Source: Triglochin maritima (Eukaryota; Streptophyta; Magnoliopsida; Alismatales; Juncaginaceae). Taken from it: 64,000 nt of DNA. Shown piece after piece: positions 22,371 to 33,199 of the stretch; position 1 is the stretch's first letter; each line of letters begins with the position of its first letter. A program made the position numbers and the translations under genes. The notes below the pieces were generated by a model that was given only the letters and a program-made list of their open reading frames with translations, was not told the DNA's origin and ran no database searches. The DNA lies in contig OY821784.1 in the NCBI GenBank assembly GCA_963682175.1, positions 24,347,621 to 24,411,620 on the forward strand, read 5' to 3'.

Positions 22371-22659
22371 ACATGGACAAAGTTACTTCATCACATTCAT
22401 TAATGACTTCACTAGATATGGTCATATTTATCTTATTTCTCACAAGTCATAAGCTCTAGAATGTTTTAAGAAATTCATGAGCTTAGTTGAGAATCAATTG
22501 GATAATAAGATAAAAACTCTTAGAACGGATAGAGGTGGTGAGTATCTCTCCATAATGTTCAAGGAGTTATGTGATGAAAAGGGGATATCTAGACAACTCA
22601 CTATGCCTTATATCCTCAGCAAAATGGTGTTGCCGAGAGAAGGAATAGAACGTTGCTAG
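22371..22659 (+). pseudogene. Copia copy B integrase core
   Basis: After the deletion, patches of the core remain: FITFIN (usual FIDDYTR region altered), then from 22477 [23 protein letters not shown] with the second catalytic aspartate, and QLTMPY before another one-base deletion near 22611. That shift precedes the segment with the catalytic glutamate, which falls in broken frame (AEREG-like). The integrase of this copy cannot be functional. Confidence 0.85.
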
Positions 22660-24293
22660 ACATGGTTAGATCCATGATGGCGCATGCGAGCTTACCAATT
22701 TCGTTTTGGGGAGATGCTCTAATGACTGCTGCCTATATCCTCAATAGAGTTCCAACAAAATCGGTTCCCTCAACTCCATATGAGTTATGGACAGGACGGA
22801 AGCCTGATTTTAGTCTACTGCGTCCTTGGGAATGTGCGGCATACATTCATTCTACTAGTCACCGATATGGAAAACTAGGACCTAGAGGGAAAAAGTGTAT
22901 CTTTGTAAAATACAATGATTTCTCCAAAGGTTATGTTTTTATCGGGGTAGACGAGAATGAAAGAAGGACGGAACTGGAGTCTAGGGATGCCACATTCTTG
23001 GAAAATGATTTTCCAACCCTTGCCGGAGCTATCAAAGAGTCAGTGGACTTCTTTGAACAACAAGATGAGGACATTCCCACTCCACGGGATCAGGATCTGG
23101 AAGTTGAACATGAGGTTCCACCAGTAGATCCTAGTGGGAGCAGCAATGCTGAGGATCCGATAGCTCTCACGGAGCATGAGCCATCAGATATCCATCTCCG
23201 TCGAAGCAAACGCGGGCTCATTCCTCGTAGGCGGTTTCGCTTAGAGGAAGAGGCACTCATGATAGCTCAAGAAGAGATTGATTATGAATCATCCGGGATG
23301 ACAGTAATCGATGAGCAAGAACCGGAGACCTTGAAAGAGGATTTGGAAAGTCCAAATGCTAAAGAGTTGTTAGAAGCTATAAAGGAAGAGTTGGAGTCGA
23401 TGAAAGTTAATCGAGTCTGGGACTTGGTCGACTTACCGCCAAACCGAAAGGCCATTGGGGCCAAGTGGATCCTCATGATTAAGAGGAAGGCGGATGGATC
23501 TATTGATAGATTCAAGGCTAGACTGGTAGCTAAAGGCTACACCCAAAGAGAAGGCGTGGATTTGGAGGGAACCATTTCACCCGTGGTTAGGTTTGCCTCC
23601 ATCCGCCTTCTACTAGCCATTGTAGCTCAGATGGACTTAGAGCTTTACCAAATGGATGTAAAGACTGCTTTTGTCAATGGAGAACTTGAGGAGGAGATCT
23701 ATATGGATCAACCTCAAGGTTTTGAAGTCAAAGGACAAGAGCGCAAAGTGTGCAAGCTCAACAAGTCCTTGTATGGCTTAAAACAAGCGTCTAGACAGTG
23801 GAACATTCGCTTCCATCAAGCTATATCAGAGAATGTGTTTTCTATGCTTGAGGAAGATCATTGTGTGTACGTTAAGAGATCCAATGGTAAATTTGTCATT
23901 CTGACCTTGTATGTTGATGACATACTCATGGCTGGCAATAGCAAAGAGTTGCTGAAATCCACTAAAGAGTGGTTGTCCTCCACATTTGATATGAAGGACA
24001 TGGGTGAAGCTAGCTACGTCTTTCGTGTCAAGATAGTTAGAGATAGGTCCAAGATACTTCTGGGATTGTCTCAAGAGACTTACATTAACAACGTCTTGAA
24101 GAAATACCACATGGACAAATGCAAACCAATCGACACTCCGGTTGAGAAGGGTTTACACTTAAGCCTTGATAAGCATCCTGAGACTCCTGAAGAGAAGGCC
24201 AAAATGGACAAGGTTCCATACTCCAATGCTGTGGGAAGCCTCATGTACTCTATAATGTGTACTAGGCCAGTTGTTATGTTGTGGGCGTGGTGA
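22653..24293 (+). pseudogene. Copia copy B integrase C-terminus, linker and reverse transcriptase
   Basis: A single 546-residue frame runs from [20 protein letters not shown] through the acidic linker ([21 protein letters not shown]) into RT. RT motifs are [53 protein letters not shown] and an intact [11 protein letters not shown]. It then reads [34 protein letters not shown] and [15 protein letters not shown] small deletion at CTRP(D) shifts the frame just before the RNase H stub. This is the best-preserved polymerase in the window, although its active copy would need the upstream frames. Confidence 0.9.
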
Positions 24294-24469
24294 GTCGATA
24301 CCAGTCCAACCCAAGCATGGAGCATTTTGTGAAGGACATCATAGCGAGAAAGGAAGTTGTGTTAAGACATGTATCTACTAGTCTTATGGTAGCTGACCCT
24401 CTTACCAAGGCTATAGCTAAGGACTCGTTTGTGTCTCATGTGAAGTCCTTAGGCTTACGCAGACTTTGA
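24281..24469 (+). pseudogene. Copia copy B RNase H stub
   Basis: The frame reads [13 protein letters not shown] directly into FVKDIIARKEVVLRHVS, ADPLTKAIAKDSF and a stop after LGLRRL. The internal RNase H domain is missing at exactly the same junction as in copy A (2709-3116). The flanking residues are the normal ends on each side, so the join is a clean in-frame deletion. Confidence 0.9.
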
Positions 24470-25719
24470 TGTATTGGCATGTCTAACTTCCTTTTATGAG
24501 TGATTGTTCTTTCGACTATATCTGTTTGATTGATGTAGTTGTTCTAGCATAAAATATTATTCTGTCAATAGGCTGAAGAATGCTTACTCACACGAGCATT
24601 CGCCTCTGGCGCTTTTGATAGCGAGCAGAGATGAGACTGATCATGAAGAGATTTTGTATGATAGATCCAAAGTAGTTCATGATAGGACAGTCGCCTTGAT
24701 TAGGAATCAAGATGAGATCCTCTATGTTGGTGAGGATTGACATGAATGTTCGCACGATTCATGTGACCTATAGAAGCCAAGTGCGAGCATCACTTGTGGC
24801 GCCAGGTAACACCTGTATGCTGTTAAGGCGACAATGATGAAGCTCGGGTACGGCGCAGAGGGGGTGCGACTGGACTAAGACTTGTATGGTGTTGAGAGAC
24901 AAACATACAGTTGTGTGCAGTATGATCCACCATAGCATGTTTGTCATACAACATGTGGTGAGCGACCATTTGGAAGTGAAAGGATGGATCCCTGCTCCTT
25001 CACTGTGTGAGTCCAAGATTTGATTGTCATTTAGTTGCCCTCAGTGACCTTCGACGACACCATGAAGCAAAGAGTTGATGTGGCTACTTTGGGATGTTAT
25101 CTATGACCATGAGAGATTCGGTCTAAAGAGGCATCTTCGGGAAAGGAGTCAACTCTGAGTGTAATGGTGGTCTGGGGCGAAGGGAAAGGTTTGACTCGAC
25201 TGCACTAAAAGTATTTGTTGGGCCCAACTGTATTGGATACAGTAGCAAGTACCTTGAGGACAAGAAGGTATTCTCTCCGAGGGATCGAGATACCGTTCGT
25301 GTCAAGTGAGTTTCTAAGTAAACCTGGGGAACTGTGATGTGCATTTGACTGCTTATTTATTGGTTTTTGAGGATGTTGTCATTCTGGCCTTCTAGTAAGG
25401 TTTCTAGTTTGAGACTCTAAATTGCAGGTACATCACCGGTCGCACGACCCATTTGTCCGTATGATCGGAAGAGTGCATGTGTCAGGGACATAGATGATCT
25501 TGTATCGGGGATACATGATCGGAGACTTGCGTATTGTGGATGCATTCTTGGAGAGAGGAATAGTTGTATATATCAGGGATGTATACGTGTGTGTCGGGGA
25601 CACATAGAGAGGTGACATATTGCCATTGTGTGATTGTATGTATCAGGGATATATGCATATGTGTCGGGGACACAAAAGCAGATGACATGTTCTTATCGTG
25701 TTGTTGTGCAAGTGGGAGA
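24470..25719 (+). other. Copia copy B 3' noncoding region with hairpin cluster
   Basis: This 1.25 kb is noncoding and aligns with copy A 1450-2708. Short inverted repeats lie at 25478-25492 (imperfect), 25501-25515 (TGTATC-GGG-GATACA) and three to four more between about 25569 and 25670, including TGTGTC-GGG-GACACA twice. The polypurine tract GCAAGTGGGAGA (25708-25719) abuts the 3' LTR and would prime plus-strand synthesis. Confidence 0.75.
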
Positions 25720-26105
25720 TATTGGATTAATCAGGGATTAATAAGCAATTTGCCCAAAGCACTGACACATGGCGCGTCCCTATTGGACAACTCATTTAGG
25801 GTTTAGGGTGGAGCCGTCTATATAAGGAGGGGAGCCTCCCTTTGAATAGATTGATCTCATGTGCAAAACCCTAGCCTCCACCCTAACCTAGCCGCCACCT
25901 CCTATTCTCTCCCATTTCGTCCCTCTACCTCCAGCAAGCTCATTCCGTGGAATCTTGGGTTGTGGACTCGTGCTCCTTCTCCAAGAGGGTAGGAGACCGA
26001 CCAGTGAGAAGGATTCCTTAAGGTGACCTCCGATCTTCCTTCCGCTGCCACAGGTTCTCTCCAAGAAAGGTACTCCTGAACCTGTAGAATCGTTATTTGC
26101 TTACA
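25720..26105 (+). repeat. Copia copy B 3' LTR
   Basis: This 386 bp LTR matches 18462-18847 with about 11 differences by eye. It is followed by ATTTT (26106-26110), the target duplication. Confidence 0.95.
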
Positions 26106-26110
26106 ATTTT

Positions 26111-26267
26111 CCCAATTTCTCTCCAAGAAAGTTTCGACCTTAATCTCCTTTTCTTTCCCCACTCGAGTATAGTGAATCCGACTCGCACACAGTCATTGTG
26201 GATTGACCCGTGCATGCCACTGCTTCAACACGGTCGTGCACTTGTGGTAATTAAACTGATTCAATCA
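26111..26267 (+). repeat. Solo Gypsy LTR (TGATTAG subfamily), end part
   Basis: This completes the LTR begun at 17171. It contains the shared LTR 3' block (CTTCAACACGGTCGTGCACT) and ends TTCAATCA. The right flank ACTAT is the diverged target duplication. Confidence 0.85.
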
Positions 26268-26444
26268 ACTATAAAGCACCACATGGCAAAGAAAGATTCT
26301 AAATCCTGGTTATTAAGATGGATCCTATTGCTACAGGGGTGCGTAAATGTGGTGGCTAACCACCTGTCTCATCTTGAGGTACCCAACCCACAGGATACAA
26401 TGATCAATGATTGTTGTCCTGCAGTGCTCTCATCATCAAAAACT
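26268..26444 (+). pseudogene. Decayed Gypsy RNase H, 3' part
   Basis: It continues the RNase H interrupted at 17170: MAKKDSKSWLLRWILLLQGC, then VNVVANHLSHLEVPN. The usual motif here is an Asp in VADHLSRL, changed to Asn. Position 26444 is the junction with the 3' LTR of the minus-strand element, which truncates this copy. No integrase of this copy is seen. Confidence 0.88.
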
Positions 26445-27984
26445 TGATTGATTTAGTTATAGTGACTGCAAGTGCACGACATCGGTGAAGACGTGGCAAG
26501 TATGAGTCGTGTCCACGAGGAGCGCCTACGGGTTGGATTCCACAATATTCGAGTGGGAAAGAAAAATGGAGATATGGGATTGGAATTACACTATGTTGCA
26601 TACTAAATCAGAAAACATATGATAAAAAAAACCCCTTAAGGGGTAAAGAAAGAATGTGGACATGAGAATATGTGTACGTGTGTGTGTTCATTGGTGCTCA
26701 TCACAACATGTAAGATATGAAATCCATCAAAACCAAACTCAACTTTGTTTCCACATGAAATAAGACAAAACATTATCATTAAAAATACAAGACAATAATT
26801 GAGATGAGGGTAACATGAAATGCCATATGACAAAGCCCCACTGTATCTCCACATGAAATAAGAATTAACATAATCATTAAAACATACAAGACATTAATTA
26901 GTATGAGGCCAACATGAGCACATGCATGCGCATGTCATGTTTCCTCTTTATCCACTCCATCCCTATCCTTACCTCACTATTCCACATAAAATTTGACCAC
27001 TAATCTAAGCATGTGCAAAGCATCACTTGAGAGCATTAGCACATCAAATATAAGAGTGAAAATCCAATTAGATGGTTATGGAACTTATGTGAGGTTCAAA
27101 GGTTAGGATTAACACACACTTAATACAACACCTAATCACATCACCTTTTTCTCCACCCTCCAATGGGGATGGACTACTCCCTACCCATCTTTAAACTCAA
27201 TAAAACATAAAACAACATAAAACCATAATGGAAATGTAGAAAACTAGACTATGCAAGAAACAAACATAAAGAAAATTGCATCAAATGGAAGACATCAATG
27301 TAAAAAACAAGAATTAAACTAGATTGAAAGGAAAGATTACAAAGCTTTCTCTTCTCCTCCTTTTACACTAATGAGCAAAGGAAGCAAGAAGAAGAAGAAG
27401 GAGAGGAGGGATTACATTGCTATTTATAGAATAATACATGGTTAGGATTAATCTGGATGTAATCGGACGAATCTAAATTGAATCTGATCGTTTTGGAATA
27501 CTCTGACCTGTTAACCCGACCGCTGCCAACATCCACGAACCACTAGAGCAGAGTGATCCTCTAGTAGCAGATAAAAATCCGCATTGGGGGATCCAAATGT
27601 TCTATTTTGTCTGACTGTTAAGTTTCTTTGTTTGGCACGTGGAGTGAAGCCCTGGTCCACTGTCTCGTACCGATTTGCTTTTAATTGGTGAAATATTGAT
27701 CTGGTTGAAGTCATGTGGCACCATATTTTGTATTTCACCATCAGCTCCCTCTGGGTTTTTGGTTAGGTCCTTCCTAATTTTTGACCTAGTCCTTATGCAT
27801 TACAAATAGGTCTATAAGTCTTCAATTCAGTCCATTCTTGTTGCATTCAGGTCCTTCTTGCTCCCATTTCTCTTCTCTATTACCTAACACCTTAAACACT
27901 ACAAACAAACACTCAAGTAGCACAATTTTGGGATAAAATAAACGATATATAGCATGAATACGATGTATGATATGCTACTAATCA
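26445..27984 (-). repeat. 3' LTR of the minus-strand Athila-like element
   Basis: About 1.54 kb. In element sense it starts TGATTAGTAGCATATCATAC, preceded by a polypurine tract (AGTGAGGGGGTATT), and ends CTAAATCAATCA. It belongs to the same subfamily as the solo LTR at 17171. It contains the TATAAATAG-like box (reverse of CTATTTATAG near 27420) and a diverged version of the conserved LTR 3' block near 26480. Confidence 0.85.
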
Positions 27985-29323
27985 AATACCCCCTCACTTA
28001 CCTTTTGCTAGTCCCTAGCAAAACAAAGAAATAGAAAAATGAAAGAAGGGAAAATGATAGAAAAAATGGGGATATCCTAACACACTTTCGTAGGAATCAC
28101 GGTCGCACTTAACACGTGCGACAAGCCGTTAAACCCCTTTGTCGCCAGGAGGAGGAGTGGTGTCTCTTGAGGGTTTTCAACGGATATACCCAGAAAATCC
28201 AAACATCGATGCATTATTCAACCTAGCAACACGACTTGCCGGACCTATTTTTGTCGATCATTGGACATGGTAATCTTACGGGCCGACCCAATATATGTAT
28301 CCAGTCCACGTACCTAGCCAAAGGAATCATTTGCGCAAGTTAATTAAGGACTTAAGTGAAAGACATGGGCAACCTTAAAATCCTCAAATGATACAAAGTG
28401 TAAAGTCCATTAAGGTTCTTATTTGTATTACTTTTTTTTTTCATTTCATTTTTTTTACTAGTTGGTTTTTAATTCTCCCTTGGTCAGGTTTTGTGCATCA
28501 TTGCCTATGAGGACTTACACTATCACGTACACCTTTCCCCAAATCTCAACATAGGGGGATCCCTACCACCCGTGTAACGGGAGTTCGCTCGGTGCATCCC
28601 ATGTCAGTTGACGCGAAAGCACCAGGTACTAAGTCTCTTTGGGCCTAATTTCCCGAGTGATAAGAGCCGTGCGAGAGAGAGAACACCCTACTCACTTATT
28701 TCTTATCAACACATGAACCAAAACTCCTACACTTAAGGTTTCACAACAAGAGTTTAAGTGTCCCTGACTATGACAAACTTCCTTATACTAACTGACACTA
28801 ATTATTTGACTCACTAGGTTCAAGGTGGGCATCTTTATTTTTTTTAGTACTCAAATCTTATGATCACTCTCCGCACGAAGGAAAACCGGAGTGCATCCTA
28901 ACGACAAGACAAGACTTAAGTCGGTGTAGTAGATATTCTATTGCATCATGTTCAATTCAATTTTGGGAATTTCCTTTTTATTTTGCCTCTCAACTATTTT
29001 ACACATGCTAAACACACGCAAAACCCACAAAATAGTTTCTTTCAGAAACACATGAAGATTTTGAAAAAAATAGAGAAATTAAAGCACTAGGCAAGCAAAA
29101 GAAGACAAGTCACCCAAGGATCATGATATAACATACATATCAATGTATGTTTCAGCACACTATCATGACCCTAACAATGCAAACAAAAGCGATAATAGCA
29201 AGCAAAGGAAGAAGAAAAAAATTCACTATACACAAATGATAAGACTCCCCCCCCCCCACAATTAGGTCATGCATTGTGCACAATGTATGCAAAGAATAAA
29301 ATGCACAACCTAACCAATACTTG
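27985..29323 (-). other. 3' noncoding region of the minus-strand Athila-like element
   Basis: 1.3 kb with no credible frame. In reverse complement it aligns along its length with 39900-41467 of the young element, including blocks such as ACTCCCGTTACACGGGTGGT and AGGCAATGATGCAC. This conservation between an autonomous-type and a pol-less element suggests a shared function, for example RNA packaging; that is inference. A C-run lies at 29249-29258. Confidence 0.75.
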
Positions 29324-29653
29324 TCACCTCCGTCGACGCCGAGAGGAGGGTGCCCTTTGCGAGGAAGAACCCCTTGGTTCTTGATTCTTCAACAACTTGT
29401 AAATCTTAAAGTTTTTCTTCGATAGCACTGCATTTTGCTCAGATAGTGACAATGTGTCAAAGTTGTACCGAAAAAATGTCTCTATGTCCACCGATCCATC
29501 GGAAGAATGAGCACGAACATCCTCGTCATTGTCTTGGTCCTTCCAGAAGACGGGAAGCGCTCGGTTGTATGCATGTGTGATATGCTCGATGTCAATGGAG
29601 ACCCTTCTGACTCGATGAAATTGTGAGTGTACCACGGGTCGAAATGACTGCAA
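29324..29653 (-). pseudogene. Unrecognised ORF in the env position, downstream of integrase
   Basis: The open frame of about 109 residues reads SFRPVVHSQFHRVRRVSIDIEH, then AYNRALPVFWKDQDNDEDV and ends in a Ser/Arg-rich tail (SSSQRAPSSRRRRR). No domain is recognised. It lies between integrase and the 3' noncoding region, where Athila elements can carry an env-like gene. It has no obvious start codon of its own and directly follows a good splice acceptor (29648-29649), so it may be a second exon. No transmembrane segment is visible in this piece. Assignment as env-like rests on position only. Confidence 0.45.
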
Positions 29654-29827
29654 AAATGAGTGACAAGAATGGGTAAAGGTTGTCTACCTCTGATGCACCA
29701 TTTTGCGTCGTGCTAAAGAGCTCGTTGCAATACAGTGTTGATCTCTGGTCATTAGGACATAGACCAAATCTAGACAGGCAGCAGAGAATGTGGAATGGTG
29801 CCTTAACCCCAGGATGTTTTTACTTAC
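29648..29827 (-). other. Candidate 180 bp GT-AG intron before the env-position ORF
   Basis: In element sense a strong donor (GATGG|GTAAGTA, 29828/29827) is followed by an acceptor with a T-rich lead-in (CTCATTTTTGCAG|TCATT, 29648/29647). The length fits a plant intron. The upstream frame that would join in phase is short because of a TAG codon, so the joined reading frame is not demonstrable in this decayed copy. Confidence 0.35.
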
Positions 29828-29989
29828 CCATCGAGCAGCCACATGCACATTCTAAAATAGATGGCCATTTCTCAAACTCCCATGAAGCGTCTGTCTCCCA
29901 TAGTGCACTCACACTCGACTTCGACAATTGCATATTAGGGTGCCTTTTTTTTAAAATATAACTATGTACAAATATGAAATCTCAACCAT

Positions 29990-30907
29990 TCAAATGGTTG
30001 AGTAAGAAGGAGGTTCATAAAAGAACATGACTTCCTCCACTCCAGTTGGTGCGTCTCCATTATCTTTGAACACATCCCCATTCCTTGGGTTCAGGATTTC
30101 AACTGGTCCATGATCAAATACGGTTTGCACAATAAACAGGCTAGACCAGCGATTGCAGAGCTTACCCGCAAACAGATGAAGTCGGAAGTTGAAGAGCGAC
30201 ACCATAAATACTTTTCGCATAATCATGCAATTGTGAAACATTTTGGCTAGGGATTTATGAATTTGGGCATTTTCATACGCATCATTGCGTAGCTCTTCCA
30301 ATTCCATAATGTCGAGTTTACGCCGCACCCTGGTTCATCAAGATCCATGTTCAGGTTTTTGATCACCCTGAAAGCACGATGCTCGAGCTCAACGAGTTGG
30401 TGGAAAGCATTGCCACACACTACCCGATAAGACGACATACCCAAATTGGTCATATGCGCTGTACGGAAAGCCCACAACGCGTAATTCATCTTAGTCGACC
30501 AATCCTTCCTCGAGGAATTAATAGTCTTCTCAAGGATTTGCTTTAATTGATAGTTAAAGACTTCAACCTGCCAACTAGTTTGCGGATGATATGGGGTCAC
30601 AACCTTGTGGGTATTCGAATACTTCCTCATAAGTGCTTCAAAAGAGCGGTCACAAGCTTATGGTACGAGGCATACCAAATCGTGCAAAAATGTCATTTAA
30701 GAATTTGGTGACCACCTTGTTGTCATTGGTCTTTGTGGGGATAGCCTCTACCCACTTTGACACATAGTTAACGGCCACCAGAATGTAAACATTCCTGACC
30801 AAATTCGGAAAAGCGCCCATAAAGTCGATGCCCCACACATCGAAGATGTCGACGATGAAGATATTTTGCAAAGGCATCATATCTCGCTGACTTATTTTGC
30901 CAAGCAT
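29990..30907 (-). pseudogene. Athila-like integrase core and C-terminus
   Basis: The 30907-30650 frame contains [12 protein letters not shown] with the first catalytic aspartate, then [19 protein letters not shown] and [15 protein letters not shown]. The second aspartate lies in a broken stretch near 30640. The 30630-30247 frame has VVTPYHPQTSWQVEVFN, which keeps the catalytic glutamate but changes the usual NGQ to SWQ, and then ALWAFRTA and LVELEHRA. The C-terminus (30328-29990) includes SLFNFRLHLFAGKL-type folding segments and ends in VMFFYEPPSY. Frame breaks show inactivity. Confidence 0.88.
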
Positions 30908-31576
30908 ACGTACCTATCACATTGCTTACAAAATTCATAAGCATCTTTGAAAAGTAAGGGCCAGTAAAATCCAGATTAGAGCACCATGGTGGCCGTTTTC
31001 TTTGCTCCAAAGGGTCCTCCACATGCCTCAGAGTAGCAAAATTGGAGCATGCTTTGGAACCCATTATTTGGGATGCACCGCCTGAAAATTTGGTCCGAGT
31101 AGTATTTGAATAGATAGGGGTCATCCCACTAAAGGAATCTGACATACTATTAAATCTGGGTTGCTCAGATTTTAACCAACCCACGGGAAGTTGCTCAGTC
31201 ACGAGGTAGTTGACGATGTCGGCAAACCATGGGTTATCTTTGATCGTGAACAATTGCTCGTCAGGAAATTTGTCATTAATAATTTGGTCATGTGGGTTAA
31301 TCATCTCAAGAAAAGGTAGGTGGTTCTCTACAATGTGTTCACACCTTTTTTTACTGAATCTCGAGATCGAATTCTTGTAATCACGTAGGAGTCAATCAAG
31401 TACAACTGGAATTTCTCCAAAGCCATTATGATCGCTATGAATTCTTTCTCGGTTACAGTGTAGTTCAATTGGGCATCATTAAGTGTTATACTGGCATAGA
31501 AGATCACATGACGCAATTTATCCAATCGTTGCCCAGCCACCGCTCTCACAACAAAGTCAGATACATCACACATCAA
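30908..31576 (-). pseudogene. Athila-like RNase H and integrase N-terminal region
   Basis: The 31576-31328 frame shows MMCDVSDFVVRAVAGQRLDK (catalytic CDAS changed to CDVS), then FYASITLNDAQLNYTVTEKEF and LEKFQLYLIDSYV. The C-terminal third of RNase H seems deleted at about 31328. The next frame (31304-30908) starts INPHDQIINDKFPDEQLF, then WFADIVNYLVTEQLP, the RNase H to integrase connector. The zinc-binding region is frame-broken (a Cys-His patch near 31000). Confidence 0.85.
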
Positions 31577-32337
31577 CTCGAAGGGTTCAATCTACACCGT
31601 TGTCTTACTTGTGGGAGCCGAAGTCAACTCTTTCGTCAAGGTCAAAAATGCATGGTGACAATCCGGTGTGAACTCAAAATTGGTATCCTTAGCCAACCAA
31701 GCGGAGAGAGGTCGAGCAATTTTACTAATATCCCGAATGAACCGCCGATAGAATCCAGTATGCCCTTAGAAAGGTGCAGATATCCTTCAAATTATGTGGT
31801 GGTGGGAGATTAGCAATAATCCTCACTTTAGCAGGATCGCCCTCAATTCCCCTACTTGAGACGACATGTCCAAGTACAATCCCTCCCTTAACCATGAAGT
31901 GACATTTATCCCAATTAAGAGTGAGCTTCTTCTCACCGCATCACTTGAGGACAAGGCCCAAGTGATTAAGGCACTAATCAACAGAAGTGCCAAATATAGA
32001 CAAATCGTCCATGAATAACTCAAGGAAACACTCCACTATATCGAAGAAGATACTAATCATACACCTTTGAAACATTTCCGGTGTGTCACATAACCCAATG
32101 GGCATGTGACGGTAGGCAAATGTGACAAAGGGACATGTAATATGGTTTTCTCTTGGTCCTCAGGGGTGATGGGAATTTGGTTGTAGCCAAAGTATCCATC
32201 AAGAAAACAATAGAACTCATGTCCGACTATCCTTTCCAACATTTGATCAACGAATGGCAATGGGAAATGATCTTTCCGCTTTGCCACATTGAGCTTGCGA
32301 TAATAAACGCAAACTCACCAGCCACTTTGAATACATT
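31577..32337 (-). pseudogene. Athila-like reverse transcriptase, main part
   Basis: In element sense the 32287-32057 frame has RKDHFPLPFVDQMLERIVG, then YCFLDGYFGYNQIPI and PEDQEKTI. In another frame around 31990 the catalytic box reads FMDDLSIFG, so both aspartates survive. WDKCHFMVKEGIVLGHVVSS follows. The upstream end stops at 32337, where an old LTR (TGATTGAC) begins. It carries a TGA in place of the Arg codon in the TGW-RVC motif. The same TGA occurs in the duplicate RT segment at 43613-43720. Confidence 0.88.
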
Positions 32338-33190
32338 TGATTGACATCATATCATGCATACATTTCTGTCTTATATCCGTTATCTTTCACCAAAACAATG
32401 CTACGTAATGAGTTTAATGTTTAAATTTCAGAAATAAGCAGGTTTTAGGAGAAAAGGACTGAGTTGCAAGACTTGGGGACTGAGATACAAGAGGGAAGGA
32501 CCCAGATGTAAGCCCAAAGGACGAAGGAGTAAATCTAGAAACTCCACACCATCTTGAGGAGTATTTTGGGAATTCGATACGGGCCTAAACTCCGAAACCT
32601 GACTGGGGTGCATCACACATGAAGAAAGCAATCCAGGAAGACCCACACAAAACCAGACCGGATCCGAACTCTGTAGACCGCTAATTGGAGGTCGGGTTGG
32701 GTCCGGATCCGACAGGCTTCGGGTGGATCATGTATAATTGTGTGTTATATCTATTTTGGGTATTGTATCAGTCCTATATCAGGGAATTGTCCCGAATTAC
32801 CTTTTCTACGGCTATAAATAGAACTCTTCCTCCTCCGTTCTATCCTATCTCTCTCTTGATGACCATCCTCTCTACTAGGAGTAAAAGCCTTGGAGCAAAA
32901 CTCTGGTGGAGAGAGGCTACTTGTAATTGAGTGAGTAATAATAGATGTTTTGTTAAGTTTTCTTCATATTGCCTCTTTTCAATTATTGCATACTTTGTTA
33001 ACTTGTTTGTTTTAGTCTTCTTAGAATTAGTTTAAGCATGTTTTCTTTCCTTAGTATGAATGTTAGTTTAAATATGTGTGAGTAGTTCCGTCCCCCTTTG
33101 GGGTGGAGTAGATGTCTATACATGTTATGTAAATGGAATGAATGCTAATCACCTAAGTTAGTGCTTTGAATGATTGGTCTTGCCATTAGG
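32338..33190 (+). repeat. Left LTR of the old pol-less Gypsy derivative (truncated)
   Basis: It starts TGATTGACATCATATCATGC and includes the TATAAATAGAACTC box near 32811-32825 and the GTCCCCCTTTGGGGTGGAG block near 33090. It stops within the LTR body at about 33190 and passes directly into gag, so the LTR end, primer site and gag start are deleted. Confidence 0.8.
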
Positions 33191-33199
33191 TACCATCTA

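Larger units (their letters stand above)
18462..26105 (+). mobile_element. Copia copy B: complete but defective element, same family as copy A
   Basis: The element is 7.64 kb on the plus strand, with 386 bp LTRs (18462-18847 and 25720-26105) differing at about 11 positions by eye. ATTTT flanks both ends (18457-18461 and 26106-26110). Order: LTR, primer site, 2.0 kb leader, gag, knuckle-protease-integrase, RT, RNase H stub, 1.25 kb trailer with hairpins, polypurine tract, LTR. It keeps YVDD in RT but has a small deletion in integrase and several frameshifts. Since flanks and duplications differ from copy A, the two are separate insertions. Confidence 0.95.

Noticed and set aside
29680..29961. 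Plus-strand frame of 93 residues between integrase and the env-position ORF
   Set aside because: It lies opposite the candidate intron of the minus-strand element and has no recognisable features.
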